From JABFRZ01 sp964631945 (GTDB lineage: Bacteria; Planctomycetota; UBA1135; GCA-002686595): DNA of 64,000 nucleotides. The translations under genes and the position numbers were made by a program. Positions 24,537 through 34,471 of this stretch are shown piece by piece. The notes below the pieces were generated by a model that saw only the letters and a program-made list of their open reading frames with translations, ran no database searches and was not told the origin of the DNA. The stretch is taken from contig CAZWAY010000025.1 in assembly GCA_964631945.1 (NCBI GenBank), forward strand, positions 13,902-77,901, written 5' to 3'. Each line of letters begins with the position of its first letter. The stretch's first letter is position 1.

Positions 24537-26360
24537 TCAGTCTTCCTCGCGGCGCTCGTTCTTCTTGCGGCGGTCGGCGTTCAACTCGCGCTTGCGCAGG
24601 CGCAGGTTCTTGGGCGTGACCTCGAGCAGCTCGTCGTCGTCGATGAACTCGAGGCACTCCTCCAGGCTGAGCACGCGCGGCGGGGCCAGGATGACGTTGT
24701 CGTCCTTCCCGGCCGCGCGCATGTTGCTCATCTTCTTGGTGCGGCAGACGTTGAGCGGTAGGTCGCCATCCTTGTTGTTGGCGCCGACGACCATGCCCTC
24801 GTACACCTCGATCCCGGGCGCGATGAAGAACACGCCGCGGTCCTGCAGCCCGTTCAGGGCGTAGGGCACGACCGGGCCGGCGCGGTCGGAGACCAGCACG
24901 CCGCTGGTGCGGCGCGGGATCTTGCCGGCGTCCGGGCGCCAGGAGTCGAACACGTGCGCCAGGATCGCGTTGCCCTGGCTGAGCGTGAGCAGCGCGGTGC
25001 GCGCCCCGATCAGGCCGCGCGCGGGGATGCGGAACTCGAGCTTGGTCTGCTCGCCCAGCGGCTCCATCGAGAGCATCTCGCCGCGCCGGCGCCCCAGGTA
25101 CTCGATCACGCGTCCGGCCGCGTCCGGGGGCGTCTCGACCGAGGCGATCTCGAAGGGCTCGAGCTCGACCCCGTTCTCCTCGCGCACGATCACGGTCGGC
25201 TTGCCCACCGCGAACTCGTAACCCTCGCGGCGCATCTCCTCGACCAGCACGCCGAGGTGCATCACGCCGCGGCCCTTGACCTCGATCGCCTCGGCCGCGG
25301 AGGTGTTGGCGAGCTGCAGGGCCACGTCGCGCAGCGCGGCGCGCTCCAGGCGCGAGCGCAGGTGGCGGCTCGTGACGTAGGTGCCCTCCAGACCCGCGAA
25401 GGGCGAGTCGTTGACCTGGAACACCATCGAGATGGTGGGTTCGTCCACGCGGATCGCGGGCAGCGGCTCCTTGTGCTCGGGGTGGCACAGCGTGTCGCCG
25501 ATGGAGAGCTCCTCGATCCCGGCCACGACCGCGATGTCGCCGGCGTACACGGCCTCGACCGGCTTGCGCTCCAGGCCCTCGTAGCGGAACAGCGACTTCA
25601 CCAGCACCAGCGGCTGTTCCTTGCGGTCCGGGTGGCACACGGCCAGGCGCGCGCCCGCCTGCAGGACGCCGCGCACCACGCGTCCGATGCCGATGCGGCC
25701 CAGGTAGTCGCCGTGGTCCAGCGTCGCGGCCTGGAACTGCACCGGCGCGTCCTGCACCTGTGGCGGGGTCGGGACCTTCTCGAGGATCATCTCGAGCAGC
25801 GGCAGGAGCCCGCGCGCCTTGGCGTCGGGCGTGGTGTAGTCGAGCGCGGCCCAGCCGTCGCGGCCCGAGCCGTAGATGACCGGGAACTCGAGCTGGTCGT
25901 CGGCCGCACCGAGCTCGACGAACAGGTCGAAGACCTCGTCCAGCACCTGCGGCGCGCGCTGTCCGGGGCGGTCGACCTTGTTGATCATCACCAGCGCCTT
26001 GAGGCCGCGCTCGAAGGCCTTGCGCAGCACGAAGCGCGTCTGCGGCATGGGGCCCTCGAAGGCGTCCACCAGCAGCAGGATCGCGTCGGCCATGGCCAGC
26101 GTGCGCTCGACCTGGCCGCCGAAGTCGGCGTGCCCGGGCGTGTCGACGATGTTGATGCGCGTGCCCTGGAAGTCGATGGCCGTGTTCTTGGCCAGGATCG
26201 TGATGCCGCGCTCGCGTTCCTGCGCGTTCGAGTCCATCACGCGCTCGACCATGACCTGGTTCGCGCGGAAGGTACCGGCCGTACGGAACAGCGCGTCGAC
26301 CAGGGTGGTCTTCCCGTGGTCGACGTGGGCGACGATGGCGATGTTGCGGATGGGCTTCAC
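24537..26360 (-). CDS. typA: Translational GTPase TypA/BipA
   Basis: A 607-residue ribosome-associated GTPase of normal length. G1 is AHVDHGKTT, the switch region is ERERGITILAKNTA, G3 is VDTPGHADFGG and G4 is NKVDRPGQR. The EF-G-like domains II, III and V follow, and the C-terminal BipA-specific domain starts near residue 480 (PRRTSGVLVSDRAGPVVPYAL) and includes the tail LEFIDDDELLEVTPKNLRLRK. It aids ribosome assembly and stress or low-temperature growth in other bacteria. It is transcribed alone; about 115 bp separate it from the kinase-TPR gene. Confidence 0.97.
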   Translation of the reverse strand: MKPIRNIAIVAHVDHGKTTLVDALFRTAGTFRANQVMVERVMDSNAQERERGITILAKNTAIDFQGTRINIVDTPGHADFGGQVERTLAMADAILLLVDAFEGPMPQTRFVLRKAFERGLKALVMINKVDRPGQRAPQVLDEVFDLFVELGAADDQLEFPVIYGSGRDGWAALDYTTPDAKARGLLPLLEMILEKVPTPPQVQDAPVQFQAATLDHGDYLGRIGIGRVVRGVLQAGARLAVCHPDRKEQPLVLVKSLFRYEGLERKPVEAVYAGDIAVVAGIEELSIGDTLCHPEHKEPLPAIRVDEPTISMVFQVNDSPFAGLEGTYVTSRHLRSRLERAALRDVALQLANTSAAEAIEVKGRGVMHLGVLVEEMRREGYEFAVGKPTVIVREENGVELEPFEIASVETPPDAAGRVIEYLGRRRGEMLSMEPLGEQTKLEFRIPARGLIGARTALLTLSQGNAILAHVFDSWRPDAGKIPRRTSGVLVSDRAGPVVPYALNGLQDRGVFFIAPGIEVYEGMVVGANNKDGDLPLNVCRTKKMSNMRAAGKDDNVILAPPRVLSLEECLEFIDDDELLEVTPKNLRLRKRELNADRRKKNERREED

Positions 26361-26475
26361 GGAGGTGTGGCGGCGGGAACGAAGCCCAGCATCATAGGGA
26401 CGGCTCGGCCCAGCGTCTCCTCCCGGCCGGCTTCCCCGCCCGGGGGGGCGGCCCGCTCGCCCGCTCGCCCGCCCG

Positions 26476-28626
26476 CTAGCCCATCAGCTGCGCGAAGTCG
26501 CGCCGGCCGCGCAGCAGCTCGAGGTCGGTGTTGCGCGACAGCTCGGGGCGCAGGTAGAAGCCGCGCTCCTGGGCTTCCTTGAGCAGCGCGAGCGCGAGCT
26601 CGATCTCGCCCAGCAGGGCGTGCACGCAGGCCGAGTGGAAGCTCGTGTAGGCGTCCTTGGGCGCGCGCTTGCGGGCCTGCACGACCACCTGGCGCGCATC
26701 GTCGCCGAGGCCCATGCGGGCCAGCAGCATGGCCATGTGCAGGCGCGCCTCCTGGTCGTCCTCGACCTCGGCCAGGTGCTTCTTGGCGGCGGCGATGCCG
26801 CGGTCGGCGATCTCGATCGCCTCGGTGTAGCGGTCGAGCCGGCACAGCACGCTGTAGAGGTGGTCGTAGGAGCCGATGCGCGTCGGGCGCAGCGCGATCG
26901 CGCGCTGCAGGAGCGNNNNNNNNNNATCCGCAAACCGGCCGACAACTCCAAATTCAGCGGCCTCGTGGTTGCCGAGGCGTCCCAGCAGGCCGCCCAGCAG
27001 ACGGTGCGCCAGCCACTCCTCGTGGTCGATCTGGATCGCCAGGCGGTACTCGCGCTGGGCTTCCTCGGCGTCGCCCGCCATCTGGCTGGCGAAGCCGAGC
27101 GAGGTATGGGCCTCGGCCGAGAACGGGTCGATCGCCAGCGCGCGCTGGGAGCTGTCGCGTGCTTCCTGCAGGAACGTCACGTTGCCGTCCCAGTACAGGA
27201 ACTTGCGCACCAGGGCCTCGCCCATGCCGGCGTGGGCCAGCACGCAGTTCGGGTCCTCCTGCAGCGACGCGCGGAAGGTCGAGATCGCGGCCATCAGGTG
27301 CTTGGAGGTGCCGCGGTGCAGGATCTCGTGGGCGCGCCGCGCCAGGGCCTCGGCCTTGGCCGGATCGCGGCGTTCCTCGGGCGGGGGCGAGCTGGCGTAC
27401 TCGGAGAGGCGCTTCTTGACCGAGCGCACGACCTGGCCCACCAGCGTGGCCTGCAGCGCCCATTCGTCCTCGTCGGTGCGCTCGATGTGGTCCTCGCCGA
27501 CCTTGGTCGAGGTCTCGCGCCCGTTGGGGTGCGAGCGCTCCAGCACGTAGTCGAGGGCCGCGCGCGGCCCGGTCAGCTCGAGCGAGCCGCGCAGGACGAA
27601 GGCCGTGCCGGTCTGCGGCTGGCCGTCCGCCAGCGACACGTCGAGCTGCGTCGAGCGCGCCAGCTCGGTGCGCAGGTCCTTGCGCAGGCTCGAGGCGAAG
27701 TCCTGCGCGGCCGGTTCCTTGGTCTGCACCTGGAAGGGCGGGATCAGGATCTTGCCCTGCACCGCGCTCGGGCGTTCGGCGCTGGAGGAGAGCTTGAGGT
27801 TGTCCGCGATCGCGGCCAGCGCGCCGTAGGCCGCGCCGGCGTTCGGGTAGCGCTTGTCCTGCTCGCGCGCCAGGCAGCGCAGCAGGAACTCCTCGAGCCG
27901 CGGCGGGAAGCCCGGGCGCACCTCGCTCGGCGCGCGCGGCTTGGCCTCCAGGATCGCCATGCACACCTCCGGGAACGACTTGCCCGGGAAGGGCAGCTCG
28001 CCCGTGAAGGCGTGGTAGAAGACCGAGCCCAGGCTGAAGACGTCGGAGCGCGTGCCGAGGTCGTCGCCCAGCACCTGCTCGGGCGACATGTACAGCACCG
28101 TGCCGACCAGCATGCCCTCCTGGGTGATGCTCTTCTCGCCGGTCGAGCGGCAGATGCCGAAGTCGAGCAGCTTCACCGTGCCGCCGTCCAGCAGCATGAT
28201 GTTGGCCGGCTTCAGGTCGCGGTGGATCAGGCCGCGCTCGTGCACCAGGCGCAGGGCCCCGGCCACGGACAGCGCCACGCGCAGGCCCTCCTCGTAGTCG
28301 AGGCGCTGGACCTTCAGGACCTTGTCGAGCGTGCGGCCCTCCAGGAACTCCATGGCGATGAAGGAGGTCCCGCGGTCCTGGCCGTACTCGAAGACCGTGG
28401 CGATGTTCGGGTGCGCCAGGTTGGAGGTGTGCTTGGCCTCGCGGTCGAAGCGTTGCTTGGCCTGCGGGTCGAACTCGACGTGCGGACGCAGGATCTTCAG
28501 CGCCACGGTGCGCCCGAGGCGCAGGTCCACGGCCCGGAAGACCTCGCTGGAGGGACCCTCGCCGAGACGATCCTTCTCGGGGTCGAACTGGAAGTGGGCG
28601 AATCTCATCGCCAGGGCGGCACGCAT
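26476..28626 (-). CDS. Ser/Thr protein kinase with C-terminal TPR repeats (interrupted by an assembly gap)
   Basis: About 716 residues including four unknown ones. The kinase domain (about 10-285) looks fully active: GEGPSSEVFRA loop, VALKIL, HRDLKPAN, LLDFG and APSEVRPGFPPRL. No membrane helix is seen. A middle region (ILIPPFQVQT to about 440) resembles the TolB/FlgO-like domain of adenylate-cyclase-type regulators. Then come TPR units (CVLAHAGMGEALVRK, AEAHTSLGFASQMAGDAEEA, RYTEAIEIADRGIAAAK). Ten Ns fall inside a TPR; the flanking EFGVVGRFAD is atypical and adds 12 residues over the TPR spacing, so that stretch is probably wrong. The start may be ATG 28626 or ATG 28608 (MRFAHFQFD). Confidence 0.88.
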   Translation of the reverse strand: MRAALAMRFAHFQFDPEKDRLGEGPSSEVFRAVDLRLGRTVALKILRPHVEFDPQAKQRFDREAKHTSNLAHPNIATVFEYGQDRGTSFIAMEFLEGRTLDKVLKVQRLDYEEGLRVALSVAGALRLVHERGLIHRDLKPANIMLLDGGTVKLLDFGICRSTGEKSITQEGMLVGTVLYMSPEQVLGDDLGTRSDVFSLGSVFYHAFTGELPFPGKSFPEVCMAILEAKPRAPSEVRPGFPPRLEEFLLRCLAREQDKRYPNAGAAYGALAAIADNLKLSSSAERPSAVQGKILIPPFQVQTKEPAAQDFASSLRKDLRTELARSTQLDVSLADGQPQTGTAFVLRGSLELTGPRAALDYVLERSHPNGRETSTKVGEDHIERTDEDEWALQATLVGQVVRSVKKRLSEYASSPPPEERRDPAKAEALARRAHEILHRGTSKHLMAAISTFRASLQEDPNCVLAHAGMGEALVRKFLYWDGNVTFLQEARDSSQRALAIDPFSAEAHTSLGFASQMAGDAEEAQREYRLAIQIDHEEWLAHRLLGGLLGRLGNHEAAEFGVVGRFADXXXXLLQRAIALRPTRIGSYDHLYSVLCRLDRYTEAIEIADRGIAAAKKHLAEVEDDQEARLHMAMLLARMGLGDDARQVVVQARKRAPKDAYTSFHSACVHALLGEIELALALLKEAQERGFYLRPELSRNTDLELLRGRRDFAQLMG
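26916..26925. other. 10-N assembly gap
   Basis: Ten N characters lie within the kinase-TPR gene. The roughly 30 bases to the right (ATCCGCAAACCGGCCGACAA and following) are lower in GC and break the TPR pattern, suggesting a contig-end artefact rather than a true insertion. Confidence 0.98.
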
Positions 28627-28709
28627 GGGGGACGGCGCGCTTGTCGGCCGACTATCCTAGCGGTCTTTACCCCGAAGCCCGACACCCGCCTCGCGCGAGG
28701 TCCCCGCCC

Positions 28710-29486
28710 GTGCCCAAGACCGACACGTCCTCGCTCCACGAGGAGCCCAAGCCCAGCGAGGGCCCGATCCTGTTCGAGGAGTCGGACTTCCGCGCGCTGG
28801 TGCCGCCGCTCGCCTCGAATCCCGACTACAACGCGCACCGCCTGGCGGCCCGCCGCCGCCTGCTCGCGCTCGGCAAGCGCGCCGTGGCGGGTGCGAAGGA
28901 GCTGGGGCTCGAGCTCGAGTGCCGCACCTCGCTGCACAACCCCCACCCGTTCAACGCCAACCGCGTCACGCGCCTGTGGGCCTACCTGGTGCGCGCCAAG
29001 AAGCAGAAGAGCGCGCTCAAGCGCGTGCTGGGCGCCGAGCTCGGCAAGGACCTCGACTCGGCCTACCGCAACGCCTACCTGTGCGTGGCGCTCGAGGGCG
29101 CGGCCCTGGAGGTCGCGCTGCGCATCCACCCGGACGGCTGGTACGACGGTCAGAACCTGGTGAACCGCGTGAAGAAGGAGGGCGTCAAGCCTTGGCTCGC
29201 GCAGCTGAACGCGCTCTCCGGCTTCCGCCTGCGGCTGCACGACTGGAAGGGCGAGTGGCGCTGCGGCGCGCTGCAGCCCGAGCAGCTCGAGGAGTTCCTG
29301 AAGTACTACACGCCCGGCGACCACCAGCTGGCGGTCGAGAAGCGCTACCCGGCCCCCGAGGGCGCGCGCGGCGGCGTGTTCGAGCCGGGCTGCGCCGACG
29401 AGCTCCAGCGCGAGCTCCTGCGGCTCGTGCCGCTGTTCCGCTTCACGGCCTGGTCGGGGGAGAGCGACTTCTTGTTGACGCGCTAA
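28710..29486 (+). CDS. Conserved-looking protein of unknown function
   Basis: A 258-residue soluble protein without signal peptide or membrane segment. It opens with a polar leader (DTSSLHEEPKPSEGPILFEE), then a basic helical region (RLAARRRLLALGKRAVAGAK) and a domain containing ARIHPDGWYDGQ-like sequence (RIHPDGWYDGQNLVNRVKKE) and LHDWKGEWRCG. I do not recognise a family. The start is taken as GTG 28710 with a weak GAGG upstream; an ATG at 28641 is in frame but the added residues look non-coding. It is divergent from the kinase-TPR gene (83 bp) and convergent with the choice-of-anchor-B gene. Confidence 0.7.
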   Translation: MPKTDTSSLHEEPKPSEGPILFEESDFRALVPPLASNPDYNAHRLAARRRLLALGKRAVAGAKELGLELECRTSLHNPHPFNANRVTRLWAYLVRAKKQKSALKRVLGAELGKDLDSAYRNAYLCVALEGAALEVALRIHPDGWYDGQNLVNRVKKEGVKPWLAQLNALSGFRLRLHDWKGEWRCGALQPEQLEEFLKYYTPGDHQLAVEKRYPAPEGARGGVFEPGCADELQRELLRLVPLFRFTAWSGESDFLLTR

Positions 29487-29492
29487 AAAGAC

Positions 29493-29524
29493 CGCGGCCC
29501 CGGCGAGGGTGTCGCCGGGGCCGC
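29493..29524. terminator. Strong hairpin terminator between convergent genes
   Basis: GCGGCCCCGGCGA and TCGCCGGGGCCGC form a 13-bp perfect stem with a 5-6 nt loop. Read on the minus strand it is followed by GGTCTTTTTA, a proper T-run, so it ends the choice-of-anchor-B transcript arriving from the right. On the plus strand it follows the stop of the unknown gene directly. Confidence 0.82.
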
Positions 29525-29560
29525 AGCGGAGAGAGACGAGGGCAGTTCGGAGGCCTTGGC

Positions 29561-31990
29561 CTACAGGGACTTCTGCGGCGGCGGCTGGTAGGTGTAGGCG
29601 CCGGGCAGCGTGTCGGTGCCGGGGTTCTGCACGATCACGTCGACGGTGGTGCCGATCGCGCGCAGGCGGCCGGTCGGACCGGAGAAGGCCCCGCTCACCG
29701 GGTTCGGAACGGTGGCCTCGAGCGTGGTCGAGTTCAGCACGTTGACCAGCGGCGATTGCTTCAGGCCGAAGCGCACCGTGGTCGTGCCGGGGATGAAGTT
29801 CGTGCCCGTGATCGTGACCACGTTGCCGCCCCCAAAGGGACCGCTGGACTGCGAGATCGAGGTCGCGGTCAGGGCCGCGCAGTTGTAGTCGGTCACCCTC
29901 AGGTCGTCGACGGCCGCCTCGACGATCGCGCCGTTCAGGTCCGAGACCCGGAAGCGCACGAGCATGTTGTTGGTCGGTGCGACGAAGTTGGCGATGCGGA
30001 AGTCGTGCTTGATCCAGCCTCCGAAGGTGTCGTCGCCCGTCGGGCCGAGCGTCTCGGCCAGCACCCAGCTGGAGCCGCCGTTGTTGGACACGTGCACGGT
30101 CATGGTGTTCGTGCCCGGATTGCCCCCCTGCATGTTCGAGAACCAGCGCCAGTAGGAGAGGTGCGGGTCGGTCATGCCCGAGGCGTTGATCACGGGCGAG
30201 CGCAACGAGGTGGCCCCGCCGTCGACGTCGGCATCGCCAACCCCTCCGCCCAGCGAACCCTGTCCAGTGAAGAAGCACATCGTGCCCGGGTTGGAGTGGT
30301 CGTCCTCGGGCTGGGCCGCGGTCCCGATCGGGTTGGCGCGGGTCCAGGTCCCGGTCGTGGCCGTGCTGAAGCCGGTCAGGTCCGCGGCCAGGTTCACCTG
30401 CCAGCCGGAGTTGACCTCGAACGTCTCGTCGAGCGCCACCGTCTGCGTGTGCGCGACGTGGGCCTGGTAGACCTGCGTCGGTCCGGCCTGGGGATCGCTC
30501 CAGGTCTGGCCGGCGGAGTTCTGCGCGGTGAAGTAGTACTGCAGCTCCGCTCCGCACGTTCCACCCGGCAGCTGGGCCTCGAACATGTGTCCGCCCAGCG
30601 CGGTCGCAGGTACGGTCGTGAACGGGCCGCCGGTGCTGTAGTGGAACTCGACCGAGGTCGGGTCGTAGTCGCCCGGCAGGTTCTCGGTCACCTCGAACAG
30701 GACGGGCCCACCGCTGGGCCCGACGAACTCGGGCAAGCCGTTCGGGTAGGCGAAGGACACGAGCGGCGGCCCCAGGCGCCACACGAACAGGCCCTTCTCG
30801 AGGTCGCTGCCGATCACCGTGCCGCTCGGGAAATACGGATAGTTGCTCCACAGTCCGTTGAACTCGGCCACGTCGTCACTCTCCCAGGTGTCGAAGAAGC
30901 CGTAGACCGTTGGGGCGGTCGGGTTCGTGTTGTTGAAGACGCGCAAGCCGCTGCGGTAGTTGGCCTCGAAGATCTTGTCGCCGGTGACGTACAGGTTGTG
31001 GTCGATGGCCGTCGAGCCCGAGGTGAAGAAGCCCAGGAACACGGGCGCGGCCGGGTTGCTCACGTCGAAGACGCGCGTGCGCGTGGTGAAGCCGAAGGAC
31101 TGCTCGTCGAGCTCGTCGTTCAGGTAGGCGTAGCGCTGGTCGGGCGTCAGCCAGACCTGGTGCGAGAAGGAGTTGCTGGTGTAAGTGCCGGTCGCGACCG
31201 AGGTGATGGCGGCCTTGTTGGTGACGTTGAGGATGTGCAGGTTGGCCGTGCCGCCGCCGGAGGTGTTGTCCGCGGCGCAGAAGGCGAGCTGCTGGCCGTT
31301 GAGCGGGCCGGGGCGCGTGGACACGACGACCACGCAGTCGTGGACGTAGCGCGTGGTGTAGGAGCCCACGTGAGGCGGGTTGTCCGGGTTGGCGCCGAGG
31401 TTGTAGATCAGCAGGCCCTGCGGCGTGCCGCCCGCGCACGGGGCGCCACCGCCACCGCAGCGGTAGAGGAAGCCCGAGGTCGTGTCGATCGCGACGTTGT
31501 GCGTCGAGGTCGTGCAGCTGCCGACCGTGACCGTGTTCACCAGCGTCACCACGCCGCCGTCGATGTTCGACATGTCGAAGATCTGGATCCCGCTGCCGCC
31601 CTCGCTGACGGCGTAGGCGTTGTCGCCATAGACCTTGATGTCGCGCCACAGGCTGTTCGGGCCGGTGCGATGGGCGATGAACACCGGCGCACCCGGATCG
31701 GTGACCTCGACCCAGGCCGTGCCGTTGCTGAGCCCGATGATCGCGTACTCGCGCCCGGACGGGCTGGTGTAGCCCCAGCAGTCGTTGCCCGAGGTCGCGC
31801 CGGCGGAGAGGTCGCCGAGCGGCAGCCAGCTCATCAGCTGCACGTTGCTCGCCGCGAAGGCCGCCTGGCCCTCGCCGCTCTTGCGCGGGGAGGGGTAGGG
31901 GCGGTGGACGCTCTTGTCCTCGTCCGCATGCGGGCGGACCGAGGCGAACACAAGCAACGAGAGAGCCAGGGTCAGGGAGACCGTTTTCAT
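29561..31990 (-). CDS. Exported choice-of-anchor-B family protein with C-terminal TIG domain
   Basis: An 809-residue exported protein (signal MKTVSLTLALSLLVFASV). The N-terminal half is a beta-propeller of LVIVD-type repeats as in choice-of-anchor-B proteins: YAIIGLSNGTAWVEVTDPGAP, AYAVSEGGSGIQIFDMSN, TRVFDVSNPAAPVFLG, SGLRVFNNTNPTAPTV. A middle region (about 420-680) contains Ig-like and adhesion-type modules such as LDETFEVNSGWQV. The C-terminus is an IPT/TIG-type domain (SISQSSGPFGGGNVVTITGT). Several Cys may form disulfides. It is probably a surface or secreted adhesion-type protein; no enzyme activity is indicated. The ATG at 31990 is clear; the open frame continues upstream only as a shadow of the SGNH gene. 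Confidence 0.85.
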   Translation of the reverse strand: MKTVSLTLALSLLVFASVRPHADEDKSVHRPYPSPRKSGEGQAAFAASNVQLMSWLPLGDLSAGATSGNDCWGYTSPSGREYAIIGLSNGTAWVEVTDPGAPVFIAHRTGPNSLWRDIKVYGDNAYAVSEGGSGIQIFDMSNIDGGVVTLVNTVTVGSCTTSTHNVAIDTTSGFLYRCGGGGAPCAGGTPQGLLIYNLGANPDNPPHVGSYTTRYVHDCVVVVSTRPGPLNGQQLAFCAADNTSGGGTANLHILNVTNKAAITSVATGTYTSNSFSHQVWLTPDQRYAYLNDELDEQSFGFTTRTRVFDVSNPAAPVFLGFFTSGSTAIDHNLYVTGDKIFEANYRSGLRVFNNTNPTAPTVYGFFDTWESDDVAEFNGLWSNYPYFPSGTVIGSDLEKGLFVWRLGPPLVSFAYPNGLPEFVGPSGGPVLFEVTENLPGDYDPTSVEFHYSTGGPFTTVPATALGGHMFEAQLPGGTCGAELQYYFTAQNSAGQTWSDPQAGPTQVYQAHVAHTQTVALDETFEVNSGWQVNLAADLTGFSTATTGTWTRANPIGTAAQPEDDHSNPGTMCFFTGQGSLGGGVGDADVDGGATSLRSPVINASGMTDPHLSYWRWFSNMQGGNPGTNTMTVHVSNNGGSSWVLAETLGPTGDDTFGGWIKHDFRIANFVAPTNNMLVRFRVSDLNGAIVEAAVDDLRVTDYNCAALTATSISQSSGPFGGGNVVTITGTNFIPGTTTVRFGLKQSPLVNVLNSTTLEATVPNPVSGAFSGPTGRLRAIGTTVDVIVQNPGTDTLPGAYTYQPPPQKSL

Positions 31991-32130
31991 CGGGGCGGGG
32001 GGCTCGGGAGGGGGAGGAGGGGGAGCGGAGCCTAGGGGATCAGGATGCAGGAGCAGGCAGAGTCCCGCAATCCGACCCGTGGCAATTGCCGCGCGCGGCC
32101 CGATGGGACCGCGATTCCGGGCTCGTGAGC

Positions 32131-33198
32131 CTAACGAGCCATGCCCGCGTGGCGCCGAGCCACCAGATCCCGGTACGCCGGTGCGGCCAGCAGGCCGGCC
32201 AGCACGCGCTCGGCCTGCTTCACGAGGCCCGGGTCGCGGAAGTGCACCGAGTCGGCGAAGTGGCGCGCATCGCCCGGGATCGAGTCCTCGCCCTCGATCA
32301 GGATCGCGCCCGCGGCGCGCGCCACGGCGCGGATGACGCGGTTGTACTCGGCGTAGCCCGCCAGCAACCCGCCCACGTCGAGGAACGGCATGTAGTAGAG
32401 CGCCGAGGCCGCGGCCGCGCGCTGGGCGGCGGGGGACTGCTCCGGACGCATCTGGACGCTGAAGGTCACCAGCGCCACGACCGAGCAGCGCTGCTGCGCC
32501 GCGCGCACGAGCTCCGTCAGGCGCCGCTCGAAGCCGCGCGAGAGCGCCGCAGGCTCGAAGCGCAGGAGCTCGCCCTCCTTCGGGCGCGCGCGCAGGGCCT
32601 GGCCCAGGTTCTTCTCGAGCAGGAACCAGGTCAGCCAGTACTCGCCGAGGCGCGACGGCTCGCCCTCGCCCGCCTCGTACAGCCCGGCCTCGATCGCCAG
32701 GCGGCGCGTGTCGACCGTCAGGTCGTTGGTGGCCTCGTAATAGACGATCACGTCGGGCTCGAGCGGGGCGATGCGCTGCTCCAGGCTCACCAGCGAGTTG
32801 GCCACCGTGAAGCCGCCCGCGCCGCCGTTCACGTAGTCGAAGTCGAGCTCGGGTTCGGCGCGCTTCAGGCCCTCGACCACGAGGTGCGGCCAGGTGGCCT
32901 CGCGCGAGCTGGCCTCGGCGCAGAAGGTGGTCGAGGCACCCAGGAAGGCCACGCGGATCCGGCCCGGGGGCTTGGGGCGTTCGAGCTCGGGCCCGCGGAA
33001 GCCCAGCGAATCGATCGAGATCGGCCCGACCGTGTGCCCGGGCTCGGGGATGCGCAGGCCGGTCGCGGGATCCAGCGCGAAGCGGTAGTAGCTGGTGACG
33101 GTCGTGCCATAGCGCCACCACTGCCGCAGGCGCACCAAGCCCTCCACCAGGAGCAGCGCGGCCAGGAGCCCGCCGAGCGCGAAGAGGAGCCTGCGCAT
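32131..33198 (-). CDS. Membrane-anchored SGNH/GDSL-type hydrolase
   Basis: A 355-residue protein with one N-terminal membrane helix (LLFALGGLLAALLLVEGLV). SGNH blocks are recognisable in order: block I FLGASTTFCAE (nucleophile Ser), block II GGAGGFT, block III YYEATND and block V DSVHF (catalytic Asp-His). Such proteins remove or transfer acyl groups on polysaccharides or lipids in the periplasm; the substrate is not evident. A region before block I (FRGPELERPKPPGRIRVAFLG) is typical of the subfamily linked with exopolysaccharide acetylation. It is 140 bp upstream of the choice-of-anchor-B gene on the same strand and divergent from the transhydrogenase genes. Confidence 0.85.
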   Translation of the reverse strand: MRRLLFALGGLLAALLLVEGLVRLRQWWRYGTTVTSYYRFALDPATGLRIPEPGHTVGPISIDSLGFRGPELERPKPPGRIRVAFLGASTTFCAEASSREATWPHLVVEGLKRAEPELDFDYVNGGAGGFTVANSLVSLEQRIAPLEPDVIVYYEATNDLTVDTRRLAIEAGLYEAGEGEPSRLGEYWLTWFLLEKNLGQALRARPKEGELLRFEPAALSRGFERRLTELVRAAQQRCSVVALVTFSVQMRPEQSPAAQRAAAASALYYMPFLDVGGLLAGYAEYNRVIRAVARAAGAILIEGEDSIPGDARHFADSVHFRDPGLVKQAERVLAGLLAAPAYRDLVARRHAGMAR

Positions 33199-33311
33199 CC
33201 GGGAGCAGAGGGTAAGGAACGCGGCGCGGGCACGCTCGCTCGCGCCGCCCGCGCTGGCCCGGGCCGGCGTGGCTCGCTATCTTGCTCGGCTTCGTTCTGC
33301 CGACCCTCGCG

Positions 33312-34471
33312 ATGACGACCGCCTTCGTACCGAAGGAGACCCGCCCCGGGGAGACCCGCGTGGCGGCCTCGCCCGAAACCACCCGGCGCTTTGCCAAGGC
33401 CAAGCTCGAGCTGTGCGTCGAGGCGGGTGCCGGGCTCGCGGCCGGCTTTCCGGACGAGGCCTACCGCGCCGCCGGGGCCCGCCTGGTCGGGCCCGAGGCC
33501 CTGGCCGGAGCGCAGGGCTGGGCCAGCGAGCTCGTGCTGAAGGTCCAGCCGCCCAGCGCGGCCGAGGCCGCGCGCCTGAAGCGCGGCGCGATCCTGGTCT
33601 CGTTCCTGCAGCCGCACGCCGCGCTCGAACTCGTCTCGAGCCTGCGCCAGGGCCAGGTGACCGCGTTCGCGATGGAGCTCGTGCCGCGCATCAGCCGCGC
33701 GCAGGCGATGGACGCGCTCTCCAGCCAGGCCACCGTGGCCGGCTACAAGGCCGTGCTGCTCGGCGCGGTGCACCTGAAGAAGATGTGCCCGCTCTTGATG
33801 ACCGCGGCCGGCACCGTGCCGCCCGCCAAGGTGGTCGTGTTCGGCGCCGGGGTGGCCGGCCTGACGGCGATCTCCACCGCGCGGCGCCTGGGCTGCGTGG
33901 TCGAGGCCACCGACGTGCGCATGGCGGCCAAGGAACAGGTCGAGAGCCTGGGCGGGCGCTTCATCAGCGTGCCGGGCGCGGCCGACATGGAGACGAGCGG
34001 CGGCTACGCCAAGGAGCAGAGCCCCGAGTTCCTGGCGCGCCAGCGCGAGGAGGTCGCCAAGCGCGTGGCCGAGGCCGACCTGGTCGTGTTGACGGCGCAG
34101 ATCCCCGGCAAGAAGGCGCCGGTGCTGGTCAGCGCCGAGATGGTGGCCTCGATGAAGCCGGGCGCGGTGATCGTGGACCTGGCGGTCGAGTCGGGCGGCA
34201 ACTGCGCGCTCTCGGTCCTGGACCAGGTCGTCGTGCACGGCGGCGTCACCGTGGTGGGCCTCGCCAACCTGCCGGCCAGCGTGCCGCACGACGCCAGCGA
34301 GCTGTACGCCAAGAACGTGTTCGCGCTGGTCAAGCTGTTCCTCGACAAGGAAGGGAAGCTCGCGTTGAACGACTTCAAGGACGAGGTCCTGGCCGGCTGT
34401 CGCCTGACGCACGGCGGCGAGGTGCTGCACGCGCCCACGGCCCAGGCCCTGCTCGAGGCCGGGAGGGCGCG

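Noticed and set aside
28641..28709. N-terminal extension of the unknown 258-residue protein
   Set aside because: The extra residues are Pro/Arg-rich and begin only 15 bp from the divergent kinase start; GTG 28710 fits better.
29561..33403. One 1280-codon minus-strand protein
   Set aside because: Its first part is an out-of-frame reading of the SGNH hydrolase gene; the true start is the signal peptide at 31990.
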